Positions 1-11,188 of a stretch of 64,000 nt of DNA are shown here, piece by piece (within the stretch, counting starts at the first letter, position 1; each line of letters starts with the position of its first letter). The stretch comes from Akebia trifoliata. Its lineage: Eukaryota > Streptophyta > Magnoliopsida > Ranunculales > Lardizabalaceae. The stretch is from contig CM030707.1 of the NCBI GenBank assembly GCA_017979445.1, positions 18,551,086 to 18,615,085 of the forward strand. Reading direction: 5' to 3'. The notes under the pieces are model-generated. The model saw only the letters and a list, made by a program, of their open reading frames with translations. It ran no database searches and had not been told where the DNA came from. Position numbers and translations under genes: made by a program.

Positions 1-2556
1 CAAACCGCCACAGTCATTTACCTAGTAATGCCTTATTGGACATCCTAAAACCTTTAATACCCAAGCCAACATTCTTTCTAAGGGCACGCACCACGTTTCC
101 AACTTAACCACAACGCTTTTAGAGATAGAGAACAAGGACAAGTGATAAAATAGAATGCTTTCCAGCGTGTTCCTAATTAGGGTCAACTTGCCTCCTTTAG
201 ATAGGTATCTTGATTTCCAAGAACTCAACCGCTTAAGTCATTCTTTCCAACAATGGAACCCAAATTGCCTTACTTCTATAGCCTGCAGCCCCAAGGGGAA
301 GCCCCAAATAAGAAGTCAGGAAACGATTCACTTGGCACCCAAACATAGGAGCCCAACTATGGATCTGAGGAACATGACCCACCCCCAATAACTTGTTTTT
401 CCTAAAATTAATCCGAAAACCTAAAATCATCTCAAAACAACAAAGCAAACCCCTCAGGAATTTCACTTGATTGATTGAAGTCCCCAAGAAAACGAGTATC
501 ATCAGCGAATTGAAGATGAGTAACCTGTGGAGCTACAATTTTAGCACTAAGCCCTTCTAATTCCCCCAACCTCGTTGCTCTCTTAATCAATCTACCCAAA
601 GCCTCATTCACAATGGTGAACAATAACGGAGACAAAGGATCCCCCTATCTCAACCCCCTCAAACCCCTAAAAGGTCTAGCAAGACTTCTGTTAACTAAAA
701 TTGAGAAGGAGGTTGACGACACATTTCATTATCCACCCAATCCATTTTTCTCCAAAGCCCATGCGATACATAAGAAACTTTAAGAACTCCCAATTCATGT
801 GATCATACGCTTTGTGGATGTTGCTTTACACACTAATCCTGGGATCCCCTTTCTCAATCTTGAGTTGATTAACTCGTTTTCAACTAGCACCCCATCCAAA
901 AAATTTATATCCTTAATAAAAGCCCCTTGCTCCAATCCAATCACTATAGAAATCACTTCCTTTAATCTGGACGCTAGAACCTTAACAACAATCTTGTAGG
1001 TAGAGTTCAGCAAACTTAGTGGTCTAAAATCTGCTAAATCTTCAGCCCTTTCTTTTTTCGGGATCAAAACCACAAAGGAATTATATAACCCAAAATCCAA
1101 GAAATTGATATCTGAAGGTTTTTAAACACTTTGAATAGATCCAATCCAACAATATCCCAACAAGTTTTGAAAAAACCCAGTGTGAAACCGTCAGGCCCTA
1201 GAGCTTTGTCCCCACTCAAATCACCCACTGCTTTTCTAACCTCATCTAACTCAAAGGGTCTCTTGAGCCACAAGTGGTGTGCCCTGGAGATTGAATCGAA
1301 CTCCAAGAGCTCAGGGAGGGGCAAAGATCGTGTTTTTGGTTTTAAAGATTTCTATAAAAGCACATTATCCCATTCTTTATCCTCTCTTCTACCTCAATAC
1401 TTGCCCCATTAATGACCACCCGTCTTATGTTATTGAACCTCCTTTGAGCATTGGCCATCTTGTGAAAAAATTTGGTATTATTGTCACCCTCTTTGAGCCA
1501 TTTCACCTTTGATTTTTACTTCTAACTCACCTCTTCTAGCAAGGAAATCTTTTGGAATTCCCCTCGAAGATTGACTCATTTAATCTTTTCCTCCAAGGAT
1601 AAGATTTTCCCTTCGTCCCTTTTGTCCAAAAACTCCATCTCTTCCAAAATTTCTCTCTTTTTCAAGTCAACTCTCACAAAAACCTCCACATTTCAAACTT
1701 TGATTTTATCTTTAAGAGCCTTAAGTTTCCGCATAAAACAAACTTGTGGTCACCTACAAAGTTGAATTCTTTCCACCACACATCCACTCTTTGGCGAAAA
1801 TCCTCACGCATCAACCACATATTTTCAAATTTGAAAGGTCTAGGAGGACTAATTTGCACTTCGGCCTCTAGAATGATGGTTGTATGGTCGGAAACATGAT
1901 TAGATGCTAAAGAATGCGCAACAACCCTATAGTGATCCTCCCACTTTCTCGAGATTAAGAATCTATCTAACCTAGACATTGTAGAGGCAACTTGATTGTT
2001 CGACCAAGTGAAAGCCTTCCCTTCCAAAGGAAGATCTATGAGGGAAAAATGATTAATGAACTCCCCAAAATGACTCGTGCCTTTGAAATAGAACCTCCTC
2101 ATTTCTTATCATGAGAAAATCCAACCACATTAAAATCTCTCCCAATGCACCAAGGTTTATCCCAATATCTAGCCACATCATTAAGTTCATCCCAATATTG
2201 ACCCCGTTCTTTGCTCTTGTTAGGACCATACACTCCTGAGAACACCCATTGAAAATCACTCTTTAACTCCTAACACAAGATAGAAATTGAAAAAGCTCCT
2301 AAAAGAGAATCCACAACTGTCAACCTATCTTTTTGCCACATTACCAAAATCCTCTCCGAAGCTCTAATTGTCGGGATCCATTCCCACTCGATATTAGAGC
2401 CCCACAGATCCCGAATAATATCCTTATTACAATCCTTCAATTTCAATTCCTGCACAGTCACCAAAGAGGATTATTTAATCTAATAACTGCCTTAACTATT
2501 GCTCTCTTTCTTTTATTCCCTAGGCCTCTAGTATTCCAAGAAAGGGCCTTAATCAT
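1..2556 (-). pseudogene. LINE ORF2 remnant (endonuclease + reverse transcriptase)
   Basis: The start at 2556 reads MIKALSWNTRGLGN, the usual plant L1 ORF2 start. An endonuclease piece at 2464-2270 contains VQELKLKDCNKDIIRDLWGS. Its end at 2100-1860 carries LIDLPLEGKAFTWSN, SRLDRFLIS and SDHTTI. RT pieces include GDKALGPDGF (about 1210), DFRPLSLLNSTYK (about 1030), QGAFIKDINFLDGVL, GDPLSPLLFTIVNEAL (about 640-590) and the catalytic FADD box near 500. After RT come TSYLGLPLGA (about 330) and YLSKGGKLTLI (about 200). The pieces lie in different frames with stops between them, so it is not translatable. The C-terminal zinc-binding region would be left of the window. Confidence 0.85.
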
Positions 2557-3290
2557 TGAGTAACTCTACCAATTCCCTAAATTTTCCTCCTCGAACCTTT
2601 TACCAGTGGAGGATGGTTGCAAATGTCTTTCACCAAACTTTCCAATTCTTTTTCCAACCCCCATCTGTATTTCTGAACCGAATCCACTCTTGGGATCACG
2701 ACTTGGTTACCTTCAATTCCCACACTCTGCGCCCCCCCCCCCCCCCAAATTAGCACCTACAGGCCTATCCTTTAAAGTAAAAACACATTGCCACCCACTG
2801 CCTCTAGCACAGATTCTCGCCCACCAACAGCTTCTGATAGCATAGAGGGAAAAAATAAGCTATTACACCTAGGAATACCTAGTCTAAGCGTCATGTTTGT
2901 CAAATGTGATATGAGCCACTCGTACATATCTTTCTCCAACTCCTACCTCAACAATTCATCTTCACCGAACTCATTTTAGTCCTTAATAACCAGGTCAACA
3001 TCGCTCACTAAGACAGATTTATCCCACAATTTTTCTAAATTTGAAACAACCTCTTGGAACTCTCTAGAAGCAACCTCCGAACTCTCCAAAGTCGGATCCA
3101 AAATGCACAGAACATTTTGACCTAACAAAACCATTCAAGCCAGCAGAAACTTGACCTTCTTGAAGGAGATCTTGCGTCTGGGTCGCATTTTGGGGTAAGG
3201 GTTCCCTGTTGTCAACAAAACAAGAGAGAGACCAAAACAAGCATAAAGGATAAAATGGAAGAATTGAAGAATAAAAACCAAACATCACAA
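1..3290 (-). mobile_element. Non-LTR retrotransposon (L1-type LINE), decayed, runs off left edge
   Basis: Minus-strand pieces follow plant L1 order. ORF2 starts near 2556, then come endonuclease pieces (2556-1674), reverse transcriptase (about 1324-430) and the post-RT region (330-22). The 3' end lies beyond base 1. The stretch 2557-3290 upstream of ORF2 is presumably the LINE 5' region or ORF1 remnant; no ORF1 domain is recognisable there, so that limit is soft. A run of about 16 C at 2731-2746 lies in it. The element has the same strand as the bZIP exon at 6883-7620, so it may sit in that gene's intron. Confidence 0.8.
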
Positions 3291-6200
3291 GTAAATACAT
3301 AGATCATTCAAATAACACTTTTTTGGCTCTTACTCCCATGAAATAAGGTGCAGAAGAAATAAGTACATACATGCCCATTAGTTTGAAAGGAGTCCATTTC
3401 AAAGTGGATAGGGAGATGGATGATGAGGGCATCACAAGCATACCCTTCATAGTGTTCCAGAGGAGGAAAAGACATTCAGAGTCATTATGGATAGATGGAG
3501 TATGGAAGTGAAATTTATTGATGAGCACCATTTCATGTACCCTTCTCATTGGGTCATCATATTTCATTTTTTTTATTTAGTTTATGTTTAAGAGAATCTA
3601 TTTTAGTGTTTAGGATTAGGAGTTGGGATTATTTTCATGTTTAATGATCCTATGGTGTTAGACTGTTAGTATAGGTGTTTAGGGCAATTTGGTAACTTTA
3701 TAATAATTTGTTAATGAGTTTTCATAGGTTGAAAATTCAAGGAAAATAAAATTACGGGGTTGGGGCATAGATGTTACTTTTTTTTTTGTTTTATTTACAA
3801 CCATTGGATCTTATTATGTTAGGTGGATGGTTGAGGTTAGATTTAGGGTTTAGAGAACATTATAAATAAATGTTTATTGTTGTAATTTTTTATAATAATG
3901 AATGAAATAGAGATCGAGTTTTGATATTTCCAACAATGGGTGTAGTGTGAAGCCATTTTGGAGTGAGTCCAAGGTAGCATTCTTCTTCTCTATCGATTTC
4001 TCCATTGAGATAGGTATTTACTATTTTCTTAACATCTTCTTTCCCACTTTCTCTTTTAATTTTCTGCTTTTAACCTTTAAATCATCCATAAACCCTAGCC
4101 AATCCATTTTATACCCCAAAACTCCATCGAAATTCCTTCAACCATTGAAACCTAACTCTAATAACTATAAAAACCTAACCCAACCCTTCCCTACTTGAAC
4201 CACTTCGTTCCAAACCACTTAATACCTATTCTTTTCAAGCCCTACTTATTGTTCAGCACCTTAAAAGTAACCCACAACCTAATCACTTACCATTTTTTTT
4301 AGCCTACAACCTCTCCAAATCTTGTTAAATTGCTGCCCAACAAATCAGCACTACTTATTTAGCTATTTTTGCATGAAAATTGAACTTAGAGATCTATTTT
4401 GAGCATCTAATTGAAACCCTAGACTAGAGGAAGACTTGTCTTTCATTGGAACTTATTGTTAGTACATGAATTGCTATTTCTGTGGGATTATGACGACCCT
4501 TAGGACTATTTTTAATTGTCGCTCGGATTCTATTGCTTATCAATGAATGTATGAGTTCGTGATTTATGTTTACACTACTTATATTAATTAAGTTTGATCT
4601 CAGGTTCATCATCCTAAGGTAACATTCATGGACTTGCATCGAGAGAGTTGCTTAAGGGAAGATTGTTGATGTGGAGAAGATCCTCTCATGATTTTTTTTC
4701 ATGTACTCTTCTCAATGCCCGACTAAAAGGATTCTTTATGAAGAACAACTTGTCTGGAGGCAGTGCTTGCAAACCTAGGATTGAAAAAACAAACATTAAT
4801 TATTATTTTTTTGACAACTAAAAGAAACAAACATTAATTATTGGGAACTTATAGTAGGTAATTTTATGTGTTCTTTCTATGCAACTTTAGACCTGGAGTC
4901 TTCTTCATTTCCAATTAGTTTCTTTTACGATCCATAAAAAATAGTTCATATGAGAGTCTAATGTTCCTCTTGTTGTAGTGTATTGACAAGATGGATAAGG
5001 TCTTTGCTCAGACGATGGCAAGGTTCTATAAGGGGGAGAGTTCCCACTTAAACCAAATAGGTGTAGTGTGCATTGTGGCACCGAAAGACCAAAAGAACGA
5101 GTCAAAAGAGATAGGAGATAGATGAGTCAAGGAAGGAGAGAGATCAATGGGGAAGAACTAGAGACTAGAGGTACCGACTAAAGAATTTTCCATCCACTTC
5201 CTCGATCAAAGGGCTCAATATCGACAGATAAGGGGGTCTTTCTACTTTGCTAGTCTATGCAGCAGCTCCCGAATAAAGTAGGCTATCTCTTAATCAGTAG
5301 GTGGGTAAGGTCACAATTGATTGACGGATTAGGAGGAGATTCGGGCTTTACACAACACAATTAAGTAAACCCAAGGTCAAGTGCTATAAATTGTCAACGC
5401 TCCGCTCCAGTAGGTCAAGTCTTAGGGAAACTCTGCAAAATCAGTCACTCCCCCAACCAGATGTATCAAGTACCTCACTTACCCCGAAAGGTGATTCCAT
5501 GCCCAAGGAGGCCTTCTTTTTCCCTGATTTGACAAAATGCCAAAGACCACAACGAGACCAAGATGATGCCTTGTATGTCTTGACTTAATAGTTGTTATTT
5601 GCCATCTAAAGGTGCCTTCGATGTCTTCTCACGTGAGCGAGAGCCACAAGCGGCCAAGTCAGTTGTGGCATGTATAATGGCATTTTTTACATGGACGACG
5701 CTTGGATAAGACCTTGATGGTTGACCATTTGATCAATCACGAGATTTTCATGAATTATAGTATCAAGTGTAAAAGACATTGTTGAATCAGTGAATCATCT
5801 CTTTCTCCACTATGGTATGGCCAAGAAAATTTTGGTAGCTTTATTCAGCCATTTCAAATATGTTAGCTTCTACTTGGTAACATCATTGAAGTCATCGAAG
5901 GGTGGTGTTCCACGCTCATTCCTCTGTAACTTGTGGAAGGAGATGAATAAGCATATATCAAGGTTAAAGCAAAGTTGCATTCTTTACTTTCGGGATTAAG
6001 GATCTTTTCAAATGGTCCTCTAACTTTCAAAGATTATCAAAGATTTTCTTTCATTATTTGGAGTTTGGATCAGACGATTGGACCCAATTGTAAAGGGAGA
6101 AGTTTGGCTTTTTGGTTTTCTTCTTTTTGAGGCAATCTCAACCTCTAAGGTCTCCCTAAAAAAATTCTAGGATTCATCCCTCATACTTCTTTACTTAGTA

Positions 6201-6870
6201 AAAGAAAAGAAATTGCATGCAGGCCAGCCTTTGCCAATCTACACCAATGATTCTTAAGTAAACCCCAAAAAAAACCTTATAACCCGAATAATTCTGAGTT
6301 ACAATCTTCTTTGTATTTTTTGATAAAACATTTAAATCCCCCAAAATTAGATGAAAATAATAGTGGAACCAGCCCAAACTCCTCAATAACCCATCAGATG
6401 TAAGTAAGTTCTTTGAATCTGATATGACCGGACAAGAAAATCGCATACAGCATCAACTCATTGAAGTAAGCGTCTTTTTAGAACCTCTAACCACCTTGAA
6501 TGGTGTTCACTCTTATGTTAAACAACCAGCATCTCAAGGAAAAATAACTTGAAAGTCTTCGAACAATATTCTTGGTATTTTAAACTATTAACATCAAAGC
6601 AAGTATCAAAAGGAGGTTACTCTATGCAACTATTATTGGAGAAAAAAATGAATTATAAGTGATCCATACTGAAAGGAGATATATCTGGCAGAGTAGAAGC
6701 CCCCAAATTTCAATGTGCAGCATCAGTCATTATGAAAAACATAGATACAGTTAAATGATAATGTAGTATATAGATTAACACATTAAAGCAGTATCATGCA
6801 AAGGCAAACAGTAAAATAGATGCATCACATAGTTTGAGGAATAGAAACATTGCTATTGGAACAGAGAGAG
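3291..6870. other. No gene recognised; possible long intron of the bZIP gene
   Basis: Only short open frames with no recognisable family occur here. An 87-codon minus frame at 3304-3567 and a 69-codon plus frame at 5790-5999 match nothing I know. The stretch 3540-3935, with TTTAGGATTAGGAG-like text and a final AATGAATGAAATAG, resembles a retrotransposon LTR, but I found no partner copy. I looked on the minus strand for the bZIP basic region (QRSRVRKLQYIAELE) that should follow the exon at 6883-7601 and did not find it. Confidence 0.4.
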
Positions 6871-6882
6871 CAGATGACTCAC

Positions 6883-7620
6883 TGTTTAGCACGTTTTGGA
6901 TCGGTCTCAGGTGCAGAAAGCTTAGTATGAGAGCAATCCCTTCTATCAACTGAACCTTTCAGATCATGTGGACCAGATTCCTCTTGATCTTGCTTTCCAG
7001 CTACTGTCAATGGCACCCCATCTGGTTCCTGTGGACCACATGAGGATCCTAAGCTTTGAAGTAAAACATTATCACTTGCAGATGAAAGACCACTTGGGTA
7101 GCTCATGGAACTCAAGGATGATTCCCAAACCCTATCCTGCTTTCTTCCAAAAGATCTTGGCTCTGGAAAGAAAGGAACCGGCCGCACATCTTTATAATGA
7201 TCAAGGTCTTGAGATCCTCTTGAAGGTACAGATGCTATATTTTTAAACTTGTATTCCTCTTGAACTACATTATCTATGTTAGAAGCATTAGCAGCATCAA
7301 GGTATGCAAAAGAATCACTTGACGAACGCCGATGTCCTCTTCGTAAAGGTGTCTCTGGTTCATTTAGGAGTTCCTCAACCCAAGAAGGTTGCTCCTCTAT
7401 GAGGAAGCTCTCTGAGGAAGTACGTTGGTGAGACCTATGTCCCTCTCTTGGCTTTGGAGTACCTTTTGTTCTTGTTACAGAACTAGAGCTATAATCAGCA
7501 TAAGATGGGGAAATGCTTGGGAAGGGACTTTTGGGAGGAAGAAGTGACTGCCTTCCAGTATATGGAAAATTTCTGAAGTTCATCCCTTTGGAATTTTCCA
7601 TGACATTAATAGAACCCTAG
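6883..7620 (-). CDS. bZIP transcription factor, At4g06598-like, N-terminal coding exon (partial)
   Basis: Translation starts at ATG 7601-7599. The 239 codons read as the N-terminal half of the At4g06598/At1g58110 group of plant bZIP proteins: MENSKGMNFRNF, LLPPKSPFPSISPSYADY, then HQRTSSESFLIEEQPSW, VEELLNEPETPLRRGHRRSS and SDSFAYLDAANASN. The exon ends in DPKRAKQ at 6883, just before a strong GTGAGT donor, so the intron splits the last codon. In the family the DNA-binding basic region and zipper follow at once (QFAQRSRVRK...). Those exons are absent from the 6.9 kb left in the window. A clean acceptor (TTTTGACAG, ending 7621) just before CTAGGGTTC shows that a 5'UTR intron precedes this exon. 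The frame is intact. The gene either has very long introns or is broken; only the N-terminal exon is certain. Expected location is the nucleus. Confidence 0.85.
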
Positions 7621-7870
7621 CTGTCAAAAGAGTGAATAAAATGACAAACATTAAAAATATTAAAAATGGTAACCAATAAGAAAATACAATAGCATAAGGG
7701 ACGTCGTTTTTAATAAATCCACAACCAAAAAGGAAATAAAGTTGACTAAAATAAAGAATATCAACATCAAAGCCTTGTCCTAACAGCTACTAATAACTAA
7801 GTATTGAGTTATTCATGAAAAAAAAATTGTGGTCTAGACAACAATGGCATCCAAATGCAAGTGGCAGATG

Positions 7871-8057
7871 GGCATAGACCCATAGCACAGTTGGTTAGAC
7901 ATATTGTAAGACAACTCTGAGGTCGTGGGTTCAAGTTGAGCTTACCCAATAAAAAAATAGATATTTTAGGGCTTAGACTCATAACTCAGTTGGTTTGACA
8001 CATTGCACAACAACTCTAAGGTCACGGGTTCAAGTCCATCTTACCCATAAAAAAAAA
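7871..8057 (+). repeat. Two tandem tRNA-derived SINE-like monomers
   Basis: Two units of about 87 bp (7871-7957 and 7969-8057) each carry an A-box-like TAGCACAGTTGGTTAGAC or TAACTCAGTTGGTTTGAC. About 45 bp further on, each has a B-box-like GGTTCAAGTTG or GGTTCAAGTCC, then CTTACCC(A) and an A-run. This is the layout of an RNA polymerase III promoter in a short tRNA-derived SINE. No cloverleaf closes well, so they are not functional tRNAs. They lie upstream of the bZIP coding exon, in its presumed 5'UTR intron. Confidence 0.6.
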
Positions 8058-8299
8058 CTGCAACTGACAGATGGAAACAGTGACCAAGGTTCTAGTTGTA
8101 AGCAGACTCGGAATATCTCATTGATGTTTATGGAAGTCCACAGAATTTTGTGGAAAAAAAAATCAATAAATCACAGAAGTTGACAAAATTATTTGAAAAA
8201 ATGTTGGAAACAACCACTGCTATTCAAAAAATCATAAAATGAGTATGAAATAACACTCACTCAATAACAAAACAAACAACCATTTGCAATATATAAAAA

Positions 8300-8752
8300 A
8301 TATATTTGGTCGCACTTTTTATCCTTATTTGGGTTAGTGGGCTGCTTCCCTTGCTCAGTTAAGGAGATCTTGGCGTCCTGGCTGGCTTGGGGAGTTTCGT
8401 TTTCTTCTTCAAAATGGATCCTGTGGTTCTTGGCGCCTTTTGCGATTTGTTGGGGGATTTGGATAGAGCGTAATGGGCGCATTTTTGAAGGGAAAGTATC
8501 TTCGTTGGATCGTTTGGTATTATCGATCTTGGAGTTCCTTTTCACTTGGAGCAAACTTTATGAGGAATTTAGGGGATCTTTCTATGAAGACTTTGTAGCG
8601 AGATGGGATAGGGTTTGTTTTTTGCCGTGATGGCTTTTTGTAGTTTGGTTGTGTTTTTTTAGTTTCTCTTGGTTTCGGTGGGTCCACTCGATCCCCTTGT
8701 TTCTTCTTTTTTCTATTAATAAATTCATCTTTATCGATATAAAAAAAAAAAA
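8300..8752 (+). mobile_element. 5'-truncated LINE, last part of ORF2 with poly(A) tail
   Basis: The plus-strand frame at 8337-8630 contains LAPFAICWGIWIERNGRIFEG, the conserved C-terminal stretch after the zinc-binding domain of plant L1 ORF2, and ends in a stop. A 3'UTR of about 110 bp and a 12-A tail (to 8752) follow. Only the last 450 bp are present, as expected from target-primed insertion that stopped early. It meets the minus-strand LINE at about 8760 tail to tail. Confidence 0.8.
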
Positions 8753-8899
8753 TGCAAGAAAAATAGTTTTAGGAACTTTTTCTTTTATAACCAAAAATTT
8801 ATCGAGGACAAGAAGTTCTCAAAACAAACAACATACAGGGAGAAAAACAAGCAAAAAAAGTAAAGAGAACAAGAAAAAACAAACCACCCCCCCCCCCCA

Positions 8900-10256
8900 A
8901 CTAGAGCGGAATCACCCCTCTACTGACAAGATCCCACCTAAACAAGAAATCATCAAAACGGTACCCCCTAAACTCATGAAACTGCTTACACCAATAAAAC
9001 AATAACCCCACAACAGTAAAGTTGATCTGCAAAGAATAATCCTTCCCTTCGAAAATTCACTCATTCCTTTCTTTTCACAAACCCCAACAAATAGTCGAGG
9101 GAATAATGTCATAAAGAATCCTCTCCCTACCAACAAAGGTTGAACAAAGAAATGAAGAAAGACCAAACAAGATGAACCACCCTGCAATCAAGAAGAAGAT
9201 GGTTAACCGACTCACCACTAGCTTTACTGATAGAACAAAACTCTACAATAACCAAACCCCTTGTTCTAAGATGACCAATAGTGAGAAGTTTGTCCAAAGC
9301 TGCAATCATAAGAAAAAAACGACTTTAGAAGGAAGAATCAAAAACCAAATCGAAGAAAAGGGAAAAGGATATTCCTCTCTGGTGTCAAGCAGTGAGTAGA
9401 AAGATTTCACATTAAAGAGCCCATTAGAATTATCCACTAAAGGCAAGCTATCCTCAAGCTGAAAAGACGCGTTAATCGAAGGTAAAAGGCTAAGAAGAGG
9501 TGTCACCGTTGGAATCTCCCAGTCATTAAAGTTTCTTTTGAACCCAAGAACCCAAAACACCTCGTGATCCCTTTGCAACAGAAAGGAAGAGATAGACAAC
9601 ATTTTTTTAGGATAGGATGTAAAGGCTAGGAAAACTAACCTGGAGAGGGGAATCACCGCACCACCAATCTTCCCAAAACCGAACTTTGTCACCAGGTCCC
9701 ACCCCAAACTAAATGAACTTAAAGAACAAAGAACCAACTTTCTGGATCCCTTTCCAAATCCCGTAGCCATACGGCTTACTAGAAATAACATTGTTCCACC
9801 CACTTGGGTCCTCACCATACTTAGCGTAATTAACTTCTTCCAAAGACTTTATTTTTCAACATTGTACCTCCATAACCAGTTCCCCAACAAAGTTTGGTTT
9901 GTTTGTCTCAATCTTCTAAGTCCTAGACCTTCTTTCTTTTTAGGACGACACACAAACTTCCAATTAACAAGATTGAATTTGCAATTCCCGATATTATCGT
10001 TCCAAAAAAAAGTCTCTCAACAATTTTTCCACTTGATCTTCAACCTTTTTAGGGACTCTGAACAATGACAAGAAGTGGATTGGTATACTCGAAAGAGTAC
10101 TCTTAATCAAGGTCAACTTCCTTCCCTTCGATAAGCACCCAGCCTTCCACGAACCCAATCTTCTTTTGATTCTTTCAAGAACTAGATCCCAAGTTCTAAT
10201 CGACCTGTAAGTTGCTCCAAGGAAGGCCTAGGTAAGAGGATGGCAACACACCCACC
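8900..10256 (-). pseudogene. LINE ORF2 C-terminal remnant (post-RT and zinc-binding region)
   Basis: The open piece 9818-9306 (170 codons) and the next piece 9309-9127 match the region after RT in plant L1 ORF2. It has the WFLILPSKVVFFL..DKLLTIGHLRTRG transition into the zf-RVT domain and a degenerate CX2C-HLLLDC zinc site. The last part (9110-8900) reads as the conserved ICWG..KERN.IFEGK tail in shifted frames. It is the downstream half of the ORF2 whose RT half sits at 20203-21150. Confidence 0.75.
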
Positions 10257-10260
10257 CGAT

Positions 10261-10441
10261 TGTTATCAGATATAGTTCTTTTTATTTATGTTTATGTCAT
10301 GTCCTTTTTCGCCATTTCCTATTTATCATATAACTTATATAAATAGGATTGAAGAATTAATAAACAATTAATTTTTCTCTGGAATTTCTTCTTCTCTTCT
10401 TTCTTTCTTTATCTTCTCTAAACCCTAGATCACTTTCTACA
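10261..10441 (+). repeat. 5' LTR of copia element
   Basis: 181 bp, starting TGTTATCAGATATAG and ending CTTTCTACA. A TATA-like ACTTATATAAATAGG lies in the middle (about 10330-10345). By eye it differs from the 3' LTR at about 11 positions plus three short indels, roughly 6 percent, so the insertion is fairly old. Confidence 0.88.
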
Positions 10442-10522
10442 TGGTATCTTAGGTTTGGTGTCGACTGAGAAGATCAAAGAGAGTTCAAAAGGATTCGATC
10501 TCCACCTTCCTACAACCCTAGG

Positions 10523-11103
10523 TGTAACGGCCATATCATCTGTCACCTAGAGTTAGGTGTAAGCTCGCCCCGGAGCTACCCGGGAGCACCCATGTAATAT
10601 CATGTAAGGCTCATTATGAAGCCATGTCAGCCCCCGTACCAGGGCATATCTGTTAGCTTAGGGTACATGTCAGCCCCGTGCCAGGGCACACTTGTTAGCT
10701 TAGTGGCATTTTCGTACTAAGGGAGTATGACCGGCCTCCACTTTTGATGTTTCCTTCTGGAAACCTGCGAAAGACTTAGCATACACTTTGTAGGAAGGGT
10801 GTCAGTGCTATCCCAATCCCCGGCCTACACCCACGTTGTTGAAGCCTTGAAGCCCAGCTCCGTGGAAGTCCCGCGTGTCATAGGATCATCATTTGCTTGT
10901 AACGCATCTATTGCTTTTGTAACGCGTTGCACCGTGTAATCAATATTATATCAACAAAGTTGCCTCCGGGCTTTGCCTCGTGTTGCCTCATTTACTTGTT
11001 TGCTAGTTACGTGTGTGTGGTGTACGATCATTTTACAGGCTTGCAAGTGGATTTGACCCCCTTGCGCCGCACGACCTCACTTCGAAAGAATATGGCCGTG
11101 ACA
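10523..11103 (+). repeat. 5' LTR of chromovirus
   Basis: 581 bp, starting TGTAACGGCCATATC and ending GGCCGTGACA. It is nearly identical to 13982-14560. One visible difference is an extra CA in the GAGCACCCATGTAAT stretch. Confidence 0.93.
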
Positions 11104-11105
11104 GT

Positions 11106-11117
11106 TGGTATCAGAGC
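11106..11117 (+). promoter_or_regulatory. Primer-binding site (initiator tRNA-Met) of chromovirus
   Basis: TGGTATCAGAGC lies two bases after the 5' LTR end and matches the usual plant LTR-element primer site. Confidence 0.9.
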
Positions 11118-11188
11118 TACAGTTGTTTAAGCACAGTTGGTATTCCCCCTAGCTATTCCCCCGAGATTCCATTTAGTTCACGCGAACG

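Noticed and set aside
3304..3567. 87-codon minus-strand frame
   Set aside because: No family resemblance, no splice or promoter context, and it lies between transposon remnants.
3540..3935. Possible solo LTR
   Set aside because: LTR-like text, but no partner, no primer site and no clear target duplication.
7871..8057. Possible tRNA genes
   Set aside because: A and B boxes are present, but the acceptor and anticodon stems do not pair; SINE-like units fit better.
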